DNA from: Catenuloplanes indicus
GTDB taxonomy: Bacteria; Actinomycetota; Actinomycetes; Mycobacteriales; Micromonosporaceae
Length of the DNA: 64,000 nt
Direction: 5' to 3'
NCBI RefSeq assembly: GCF_030813715.1
Contig: NZ_JAUSUZ010000001.1
Coordinates: 2,728,001-2,792,000, forward strand
A program made the position numbers and the translations under genes. Positions 58,470 through 64,000 of the stretch are shown here, one piece after another. Under the pieces are notes generated by a model that ran no database searches, was not told where the DNA came from, and worked only from the letters and a program-made list of their open reading frames with translations. The first letter of the stretch is position 1; each line of letters opens with the position of its first letter.

Positions 58470-58901
58470 CTACAGCCCGCCGGGCAGCACCCCCTCCCCG
58501 ATGTCGGCGAAGTCGTCCTCGCTCTCCGCGAGATACGTCTCCCAGGCCTGCTTGTCCCAGATCTCCACCCGGGTGCTGGCGCCGATCACGACGAGCTCCC
58601 GGTCGAGCTGCGCGTACTCTCGCAGGAGCACCGGGATGGTGACCCGGCCCTGCCGGTCCGGCACCTCGTCGTGCGCGCTGGCGAAGAAGACCCGGCTGTA
58701 GGCCCGCGCCGCCTTGTGCGTCATCGGTGCGGCCCGCAGCTCCTCCGAGATCCGCTGGAACTCGGGCATCGGGAAGACGTAGAGGCAGCGCTCCTGCCCT
58801 TTGGTGATCACGACACCTCCCGCCAGCTCGTCCCGGAACTTGGCCGGGAGGATCAGCCGGCCCTTGTCGTCCAGGCGCGGGGTGTGCGTGCCGAGGAACA
58901 T
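58470..58901 (-). CDS. mraZ: Transcriptional regulator MraZ
   Basis: 143 residues with two SpoVT/AbrB-like repeats ([47 protein letters not shown]). It forms rings and controls the division cluster, and binds repeated GTGG boxes upstream of its own gene, which are visible here at 58991-59016. AGGGGGTG precedes ATG 58901. It is first gene of the dcw cluster. Confidence 0.96.
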   Translation of the reverse strand: MFLGTHTPRLDDKGRLILPAKFRDELAGGVVITKGQERCLYVFPMPEFQRISEELRAAPMTHKAARAYSRVFFASAHDEVPDRQGRVTIPVLLREYAQLDRELVVIGASTRVEIWDKQAWETYLAESEDDFADIGEGVLPGGL

Positions 58902-58990
58902 CGCGGCGTCACCCCCTCGCCCTTGCCGGCGGCATTCGCGGTGCCGCTGATCACTCGGGCCGGCGGGCTCTCCACGACCCCGCCATGTGG

Positions 58991-59016
58991 CCCCACTTTA
59001 CTCCACTTCCCTCCAC
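58991..59016 (-). promoter_or_regulatory. MraZ boxes upstream of mraZ
   Basis: On the minus strand GTGGAG, GTGGAG and GTGGGG repeat with an exact 10-bp period, about 90-115 bp upstream of mraZ. This is the known layout of MraZ binding sites in other bacteria. Confidence 0.85.
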
Positions 59017-59215
59017 CCGCAACCGGAAACGGCGCCTAGTCAAGGGGTACGGGAGTGCAAAACAGCACGTCACAGACGGTTGCGCGAGGTGGAGGGCTTT
59101 GGCCCCGACGGGCCGTCTTCTTTCCGACATCCGTTCGGATCGACACGCATCCCGCACGTTTTATCCGGACATTTCGGGTGGTTTTTCCGGGGTGTGCAGG
59201 CGTCTGGACGATTGC

Positions 59216-59231
59216 GTGGAGGGAAGTGGAG
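59216..59231 (+). promoter_or_regulatory. Second, inverted MraZ-box pair
   Basis: GTGGAGGGAAGTGGAG, identical over 16 bp to the boxes at 59001-59016 but on the opposite strand. No gene follows on the plus strand before the hairpin at 59314. The region 59040-59215 between the two box sets shows no convincing gene. Confidence 0.55.
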
Positions 59232-59313
59232 GGATTGGACGCACACATGCGGTCGCCAAACGATCTCCTGCCGTCAGCGCTGTGCGACGGCTGCGAGTGC
59301 GCTGCGAAAGCGC

Positions 59314-59348
59314 GAAAGGGCCCCGCCGGACATCGGCGGGGCCCTTTC
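59314..59348. terminator. Perfect hairpin terminator after the NlpC/P60 gene
   Basis: GAAAGGGCCCCGCCG and its exact complement form a 15-bp stem with the loop GACAT, 10 bp past the stop of the minus-strand NlpC/P60 gene. The A/T pairs at the base give partial U-tracts on both strands. Confidence 0.85.
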
Positions 59349-59358
59349 CGGCGGAGCG

Positions 59359-59901
59359 TCAGACGACCCGGCGCACCACATAGGCACGGGACCAGATCTT
59401 GTGCTTGCCCACCCGCACGCCGGGACGCGGCGCGTCGTACATGTAGCCGCCGCCCGCGTAGATCGCCGCGTGATAGCCGTGCGCGCCCTTCCGGAAGATC
59501 AGCAGATCGCCCGGGCGGGCCTGGGCCTTGGACACGGCCACCCCGGCGCGCTGCTGGCGGTTCGCGTTGTGCGGCAGCTTCTTCCCGGCCGCGGTCCGGT
59601 AGACGTACATGGTGAAGCCGGAGCAGTCGAAGCCGCCGCCCGGGCTCGCACCGCCGGCCCGGTAGCGCTTGCCGGACAGGCTCTTGGCGAGCGCGACGAC
59701 CGCGGCGGCCTTGCCCGGCGCCGGCGCGGCGCCGGCGGGTGCCGGGGTGGCCAGCTGACCGGCGGCGACGCAGATGCCGATCAGGGCGGCCAGGATCGAG
59801 GCGCGCGCGGGCAGAGTGGAACGCCTGGCCCGGAGCCGGAGCGTGCTGCCCGGTCTCGGCATCGCGTTCCGGACGTCCGGGTTCTGGCTGAGGTGCTGCA
59901 C
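59359..59901 (-). CDS. Secreted NlpC/P60 peptidoglycan hydrolase
   Basis: 180 residues. The signal peptide has a long basic n-region and the hydrophobic core SILAALIGICVAAGQLA, cleaved near PAGAAPAP. The NlpC/P60 domain has the catalytic Cys93 (FDCSGF), His144 (GYHAAIYAG) and a polar third site near DAPRPG. It cleaves gamma-D-glutamyl-diaminopimelate links. The start is GTG 59901 after AAGGAC. It is controlled by the c-di-AMP riboswitch immediately upstream, as for other actinobacterial wall hydrolases. Confidence 0.93.
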   Translation of the reverse strand: MQHLSQNPDVRNAMPRPGSTLRLRARRSTLPARASILAALIGICVAAGQLATPAPAGAAPAPGKAAAVVALAKSLSGKRYRAGGASPGGGFDCSGFTMYVYRTAAGKKLPHNANRQQRAGVAVSKAQARPGDLLIFRKGAHGYHAAIYAGGGYMYDAPRPGVRVGKHKIWSRAYVVRRVV

Positions 59902-59916
59902 GAAAGGTGTCCTTCC

Positions 59917-60106
59917 GGCACGCCTGCGGGGTTAGCTGTCGGGTTCGGGCGCCGAGGATGCCCGGCCCGGCACACTGCCGGGCTTCACCCCAAGGCCCGC
60001 GAGCGAGCCGTCGTGCGGATTGCGAGTGGTTCCCCCGCCCCTGCCCTCGATTGCCATGTGCTGGGTGGAATGTCGCGTCGCCCGGGACGGGCAGGGTTCG
60101 GCGTGT
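59917..60106 (-). ncRNA. c-di-AMP riboswitch (ydaO-yuaA type)
   Basis: Minus-strand leader of the NlpC/P60 gene with the family's conserved blocks in order: CGCCGAACCCTGCC, GGGGGAACCA, TTGGGGTGAAGCC, then CGACAGCTAACCCCGCAGGC. The ends pair as stem P1 (CACGCC at 60100-60105 with GGCGTG at 59919-59924). In this family c-di-AMP binding turns expression off. The mechanism here (terminator or hidden ribosome site) is not obvious; P1 ends only 5 bp before the AAGGAC site. Confidence 0.95.
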
Positions 60107-60241
60107 CCCGTGGCCGGCGCGACCGGCGGGCGGATCGCGCACCGGCTCATCGTTTGTAGCGGACCTCGGGAGCACGCCCGCGCCATCGATCGGTCACTCT
60201 CCGAGGTTGGCATGCCCGGCCCTCGCCCCCGACGTGTCGGG

Positions 60242-60258
60242 TGCCCGATATTCCGGCA
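60242..60258. promoter_or_regulatory. Near-palindromic 17-bp motif, second copy
   Basis: TGCCCGATATTCCGGCA, an imperfect dyad in the divergent region between the riboswitch gene and murT. It matches the motif at 3360-3375, and both copies are preceded by TCGGG, which can pair with the CCCGA at the motif's start. The rest of 60107-60430 holds no gene that I can see. Confidence 0.4.
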
Positions 60259-60430
60259 CGGCACGGCCCCGCGCACTCACTCTCCGTATATCGAACCCGG
60301 TGAAGCTTCCCACACGGGCCGGCGTCACACCGCGGATAAGACCAGCGTGATCAACACGTACTCCCGGGCAGGCCGCAAGGGGCCGAACGAGCCGATGGTG
60401 AAGCGGTACCGGTCCGGTAACCTCGCTCGG

Positions 60431-61666
60431 GTGACGCAAGGCAACATGCCCCTCCGCGCCAAGGTCGCGACCCAGGTCTCCCGCACCGCCGCCGCGCTCT
60501 CCCGCGCGGCTGGGCGGGGCGACGGGTCCGTGATCGGTGGCTGGATCGGTCTCAAGATCGATCCTGACCTGCTCGAGCACCTCGCCGCCGGCCGCGCCAT
60601 CGCGCTGGTCTCCGGCACCAACGGCAAGACCACGACCACCCGGCTGACCGCGGCCGCGCTGGGCGTGCTCGGCCCGGTGGCGACCAACTCCTTCGGTGCC
60701 AACATGCCCACCGGGCACACCTCCGCACTGGCCAAGGCCGGTGACACGCCGTACGCGGTGCTGGAGGTGGACGAGCACTACCTGCCTCAGGTGATCGAGG
60801 AGACCCGCCCCCGGGTCATCGCGCTGCTCAACCTCTCCCGGGACCAGCTGGACCGGGCCAAGGAGGTGGCGATGATGGCCCAGCTCTGGCGCACCACGCT
60901 GGCCAAGCACCCCGAGGTCGCGATCGTCGGCAACGCGGACGACCCGATGATCGTCTGGGCGGCCGGCAACTCCCCCACGGTCTCCTGGTTCAGCGCCGGT
61001 CAGCGCTGGCAGGACGACTCCTGGGTGTGCCCGGAGTGCGGCTCCACCATCGAGCGGCAGGACGGCCAGTGGTGGTGCACCGGCTGCCCGCTGCGCCGCC
61101 CCGCGCCGCAGTGGGTGGTCGAGGACGACGGCGTGCTGGATCCGTCCGGCGCCTGGCACCTGATCCGGCTCCAGCTGCCCGGCCGGGTCAACCTGGGCAA
61201 CGCGGCCACCGCGCTCGCGGTCGCGGCCGCGTTCGGCATCCGCCCGCTGCAGGCCGTGCCGACGCTCTCCTCAGTGGCGTCGGTGGCCGGCCGCTACGCG
61301 CAGGTCGACCGGGACGGGCGCAACATCCGGCTGCTCCTGGCGAAGAACCCGGCCAGCTGGCTGGAGGCGTTCGACATGGCGGACAACGCGCCCACGCTGC
61401 TCTCGATCAACGCGCGTGACCCCGACGGGCTGGACACGTCCTGGCTCTTCGACGTCGACTTCTCGCCGCTGCGCGGGCGCCAGGTGCTGATCACCGGCGA
61501 CCGGGCGTACGACCTCGCGGTCCGGCTCGACGTGAACGACGTGCCGTTCCGGCACGTACAGACCTTCGGGGAGGCGATCGCGAGCGTGCCGCCGGGACGC
61601 CTGGAGGTCATCGCGAACTACACCGCCTTCCAAGACATCCGAGCGGAGCTTGACCGTGTCAATTAA
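60431..61666 (+). CDS. murT: Lipid II isoglutaminyl synthase, MurT subunit
   Basis: About 411 residues. The Mur-ligase-like partner of GatD, which amidates the D-Glu of lipid II. The P-loop is SGTNGKTTTTRL (about 63). A Cys4 zinc ribbon is inserted in the central domain (CPECGSTIER..WWCTGCP, about 203-222), a MurT hallmark. GTG 60431 was chosen because TAACCT lies 7 nt upstream (leaderless); ATG 60446 with AAGG is the alternative. It overlaps gatD. Confidence 0.94.
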   Translation: MTQGNMPLRAKVATQVSRTAAALSRAAGRGDGSVIGGWIGLKIDPDLLEHLAAGRAIALVSGTNGKTTTTRLTAAALGVLGPVATNSFGANMPTGHTSALAKAGDTPYAVLEVDEHYLPQVIEETRPRVIALLNLSRDQLDRAKEVAMMAQLWRTTLAKHPEVAIVGNADDPMIVWAAGNSPTVSWFSAGQRWQDDSWVCPECGSTIERQDGQWWCTGCPLRRPAPQWVVEDDGVLDPSGAWHLIRLQLPGRVNLGNAATALAVAAAFGIRPLQAVPTLSSVASVAGRYAQVDRDGRNIRLLLAKNPASWLEAFDMADNAPTLLSINARDPDGLDTSWLFDVDFSPLRGRQVLITGDRAYDLAVRLDVNDVPFRHVQTFGEAIASVPPGRLEVIANYTAFQDIRAELDRVN

Positions 61667-62636
61667 CCCGGAGTGGAGCCAGCAGCCTCCGGCCTACGGA
61701 CAACCCCAGCAGCCGGGGTACGGGCAGCAGCCGCCCGCGTACGGCCAGCCCCAGCAGCCGCCGGTCTACGGGCAGCCGCAGCCCGGCTACGGCCAGCCCC
61801 AGCAGCCGGGGTACGGTCAGCAGGCGCCGGTCTACGGGCAGCCGCAGCCCACGGCGTACCCGCAGCAGGGTCCCGGGGGTTTCGCGCCGGGCGGGCAGCC
61901 GGCGCCGCAGGCCGCGGGCGGCGACAGCGTGGTGCGCGTGGTGTGGGTCTACCCGGACCTGCTCTCCACCTACGGCGACCGCGGCAACATGCTGATCCTG
62001 GCCAAGCGGGCCCAGCAGCGCGGCATCCCGGTCGAGACCATCGAGGTCCGCTCCGACCAGCCGCTGCCCACGCACGCGGACATCTACCTGATCGGCGGCG
62101 GTGAGGACGGCCCGCAGGCGCTCGCGGCCCAGCGGCTGAACACCGACGGCGGCCTGCACCGCGCGGTCAACCAGGGCGCCGCGGTCTTCGCGGTCTGCGC
62201 CGGTTACCAATTGCTCGGCACGTCGTTCTTCGCCAAGGGTGCGAAGTGCCAGGGGCTGGAGCTGATCGACATCTACTCGGACCGGGGCGAGAGCCGCGCG
62301 GTCGGCGAGCTCGCCGGCGACGTGGACCCGCGCCTCGGCCTGCCGCGCCTGACCGGCTTCGAGAACCACGGCGGCCGCACCCACCTCGGCCCCACCGTCT
62401 CGCCGCTGGCCCGGGTCAGCGTCGGCATCGGCAACGACGGCCAGACCGAGGGCGCGTGGCGCGGCAAGATCCTCGGTACCTACTCGCACGGCCCGGCGCT
62501 GGCCCGCAACCCGGCCATCGCCGACCTGCTGTTGCGGTGGGCCACCGGTTACGACTCGCTGCCGCCGGTCGACGACAGCTGGCACGACAACCTGCGCAAC
62601 GAGCGGTTCGCCGCCGCCCGGCCGAACCCGCAGTGA
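61656..62636 (+). CDS. gatD: Lipid II isoglutaminyl synthase, GatD glutaminase subunit, with PQ/GY-rich head
   Basis: 326 residues. The C-terminal about 235 are the class I-like glutaminase: RVVWVYPDLLSTYGDRGNML, the nucleophile Cys in VFAVCAGYQLLG, and the His in GTYSHGPALARNP. The first about 85 residues are Gln/Pro/Gly/Tyr repeats (YGQPQQPGYGQQ), absent from typical GatD. GTG 61656 has GGAG 7 nt upstream; it overlaps murT by 11 bp. A strong terminator follows. Confidence 0.93.
   Translation: MSINPEWSQQPPAYGQPQQPGYGQQPPAYGQPQQPPVYGQPQPGYGQPQQPGYGQQAPVYGQPQPTAYPQQGPGGFAPGGQPAPQAAGGDSVVRVVWVYPDLLSTYGDRGNMLILAKRAQQRGIPVETIEVRSDQPLPTHADIYLIGGGEDGPQALAAQRLNTDGGLHRAVNQGAAVFAVCAGYQLLGTSFFAKGAKCQGLELIDIYSDRGESRAVGELAGDVDPRLGLPRLTGFENHGGRTHLGPTVSPLARVSVGIGNDGQTEGAWRGKILGTYSHGPALARNPAIADLLLRWATGYDSLPPVDDSWHDNLRNERFAAARPNPQ
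61690..61860 (+). repeat. Imperfect tandem repeats encoding the GatD YGQPQQP head
   Basis: Repeated units such as TACGGCCAGCCCCAGCAGCC with small variants encode YGQPQQP and YGQPQPG modules. This is a likely length-variable tract. Confidence 0.75.
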
Positions 62637-62642
62637 CGTGCC

Positions 62643-62685
62643 GTCCGCCGGTCGCGGTTCCGCTCAGGTACCGCGACCGGCGGAC
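62643..62685 (+). terminator. Terminator after murT-gatD
   Basis: GTCCGCCGGTCGCGGT and its exact complement form a 16-bp stem with an 11-nt loop, starting 6 bp after the gatD stop. No U-tract. Confidence 0.8.
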
Positions 62686-62748
62686 GATGGGTCTGCTTTC
62701 CGGCCCCGACGCCCAGCCCAGCCCCCGGATCCACCGATCGGAGACTGC

Positions 62749-63558
62749 ATGACGGACGCCGCCGCTCCACTGCTGATCTGCCCGCAGACCGGCCGACGCC
62801 TCACCATGCCGCTCCAGTCCGCCCGCTCACTCCCGGGCGTACCGTCCGGTCCCGCGGCCGGGCACGCGGATGCGCCGGCGTTCGACGCCGGGGTGCCGGT
62901 CGCGCCGCGGCGCAGCCGGAAGGCACGCCTCCTGCGAGTGGCCGCGCTGGTCACCGCGGTCGCCGCGCTCGGCACCGCGGCCGCCACGCTGCCGCTGCAC
63001 GAGATCCAGGACGCCGCGCGCTCGCTCGGCTGGGCCGCCGCGTTGGTGATGGCCGGCGTCGGCGCGCTGCTGCTGGCCGTGCTGGTCCCGCGTACCGCGA
63101 TCTCGCTGGCCTGCGGCGCGCTCCTCGGCCCCGCGCTCGGCTTCACCGCCGCGATCACCGCCGCGATGCTCGCCGCCACCATCACCTACTTCGCCGGCCG
63201 CTGGGCCGGTCACGGCCTCCTCGCCGCCCGCGTCGGCGGCCGCCTGCACCGCCTGGACGGCTGGCTCAGCCAGCGCGGCTTCTCCGCGGTCCTGCTGGTC
63301 CGGCTGCTGCCGCTCGCCCCGTTCGGCCTGATGGGCTACGCCTACGGCACCACGTCGGTGCGCCGCCACCACTACCTGCTCGGCACGCTGGTCGCCTCGA
63401 CCCCGTCCGCCTTCAGCTACTCGATCCTCGGCGCGGCCGTGATGACCCCGGGCGACGTCAACCCGATCACGTTCATCCCCGCGGTCTGCGGCGTGGTCCT
63501 CACCTCCACGATCGTCTACCGCTGGCGCCGCGCCTCGCGCCGCACCGCGGCCGACTGA
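62749..63558 (+). CDS. TVP38/TMEM64 (DedA/VTT-like) membrane protein
   Basis: 269 residues. A cytosolic head of about 55 is followed by five or six helices (LLRVAALVTAVAALGTAAATL; AAALVMAGVGALLLAVLVP; LACGALLGPALGFTAAITAAML). The family core is FAGRWAGHGL, LSQRGFSAVLLVRLLPLAPFGLMGYAYG. SNARE-associated/VTT proteins are linked to lipid scrambling; the role here is not known. GGAG lies 6 nt before ATG 62749. A following stretch (63559-63803) has no clear gene; a short frame ending 63798 (VAMLVLVRLRDRRR) may be the remnant of a transporter's C-terminus. Confidence 0.85.
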   Translation: MTDAAAPLLICPQTGRRLTMPLQSARSLPGVPSGPAAGHADAPAFDAGVPVAPRRSRKARLLRVAALVTAVAALGTAAATLPLHEIQDAARSLGWAAALVMAGVGALLLAVLVPRTAISLACGALLGPALGFTAAITAAMLAATITYFAGRWAGHGLLAARVGGRLHRLDGWLSQRGFSAVLLVRLLPLAPFGLMGYAYGTTSVRRHHYLLGTLVASTPSAFSYSILGAAVMTPGDVNPITFIPAVCGVVLTSTIVYRWRRASRRTAAD

Positions 63559-63803
63559 CGCGCGGTCCCGCCCGGCCGGAACCCGGCCTCGGCGACTTGA
63601 CCGTGCTCCAAGGACACGGTTTCCACTCGGAACAGCCCTGCCGATCCGAGCCCTGAGGAACCTCTCGATGGACGCACCACGCCCCGCCACGACCTCACCA
63701 CCGGCCGTCGACGCCGCCCGGCCGTTCGGCGCGCATCAACGTCGCCATGCTGGTGCTCGTCCGGCTCCGTGACCGCCGGCGCTCCGCCGCGCGCTGACCA
63801 ACT

Positions 63804-63849
63804 GCACAAGAGTTATTGCGCAATGACTATTGCACAATAACTCTTGTGC
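63804..63849. promoter_or_regulatory. Long palindromic operator before the ArsR-like gene
   Basis: GCACAAGAGTTATTG and its exact complement (15 bp each) flank a 16-bp centre. Within it TATTGCGCAATGAC and TATTGCACAATAAC form a direct repeat (12 of 14). It is AT-rich against the surroundings and ends 15 bp before the ATG, ideal for autoregulation. Confidence 0.75.
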
Positions 63850-63864
63850 GTGTCACGGTGGGAA

Positions 63865-64000
63865 CATGACGATCGATGGCGTACGGAGGATCGACGACCC
63901 ACGGGTCCTCGCCGCGCTCTCCCATCCGCTGCGGCGGCGGCTGATGGACGTGCTGAAGGTGGACGGGCCGGCGACCGCGAGCGTCCTCGCGAGCGCGACG
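63865..64000 (+). CDS. ArsR-like winged-helix regulator, cut by the right edge
   Basis: The first 45 residues only: a start VRRIDDPRVLAALSHPLRRR, then LMDVLKVDGPATASVLASAT, which is the N-terminal part of an ArsR/HTH_20 winged helix (helix 1 and the start of the recognition region). GGTGGG precedes ATG 63865. The large palindrome just upstream is its likely operator. The sensor residues and ligand are outside the window. Confidence 0.78.

Noticed and set aside
59055-59615. A plus-strand frame from the mraZ promoter region into the NlpC/P60 gene
   Set aside because: It crosses MraZ boxes and a perfect terminator and then runs antisense to a well-supported gene.
63516-63809. A 97-codon minus-strand frame near the right end
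   Set aside because: It overlaps the end of the TVP38-family gene and a gap, is Arg/Gly-rich, and has no ribosome site or recognisable motif.

Overview
The window comes from a very GC-rich actinobacterium. Gene order points to a filamentous, Micromonosporaceae-like organism, with Actinoplanes or Catenuloplanes relatives the best guess. The evidence is a mraZ-rsmH-ftsL-ftsI-murE-murF-mraY-ftsW-murC-ftsQ-ftsZ-yggS-sepF-yggT-wag31 division cluster, PriA in place of separate HisA and TrpF, MurT/GatD, a c-di-AMP riboswitch before an NlpC/P60 hydrolase, and many leaderless starts. No rRNA, tRNA, CRISPR array or insertion sequence was recognised. The genus is an inference.

Region 1 (1-12.7 kb) is accessory. 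It holds the start of a secreted S8 protease (cut by the left edge), a long-chain acyl-CoA ligase, a TetR/alpha-beta-hydrolase operon, a YczE-like membrane protein divergent from its MocR-type regulator, and a 1470-residue STAND-like NTPase with an N-terminal RHIM-like motif and a long helical-repeat sensor. Region 2 (12.7-19.1 kb) has the sdhCAB operon with a divergent LysR gene, a methyltransferase and an AraC regulator. Region 3 (19.1-30.5 kb) is the histidine pathway: hisD-hisC-hisB-small membrane ORF-hisH-membrane ORF-priA in one tightly overlapped run. hisF is displaced by about 6 kb and coupled to an EamA transporter gene. The interval between priA and hisF holds an oppositely oriented two-gene cassette whose proteins carry matching glycine/alanine-rich motifs at facing termini. 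This is the best candidate here for an undescribed amyloid-type signalling pair.

Region 4 (30.5-43.2 kb) has a LON-domain protein, membrane proteins, a ParA/MinD-like ATPase with a disordered head, rluD-lspA, a DksA/TraR zinc-finger protein with a histone-H1-like extension, a cation/proton antiporter, DUF167, an Ada-like zinc protein, wag31, yggT and sepF. Region 5 (43.5-58.9 kb) is the cell-wall and division cluster, read leftward from mraZ. murD and murG are absent from their usual slots, and so is the LACC1/pgeF gene expected between ftsZ and yggS. Hairpin terminators occupy two of the three slots. Region 6 (58.9-64 kb) has a duplicated, inverted MraZ-box sequence, the NlpC/P60 hydrolase with its c-di-AMP riboswitch, the murT-gatD amidation pair, a TVP38-family membrane protein, and the start of an ArsR-like regulator behind a long operator-like palindrome.

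At least four copies of a dispersed intergenic hairpin element (near 5.3, 17.2, 24.9 and 31.4 kb) lie at gene 3' ends. Six genes show a -10 box (TANNNT) 6-7 nt before the start codon, the geometry of leaderless mRNAs. All functional statements come from reading the sequence and from knowledge of the families; no searches were run.
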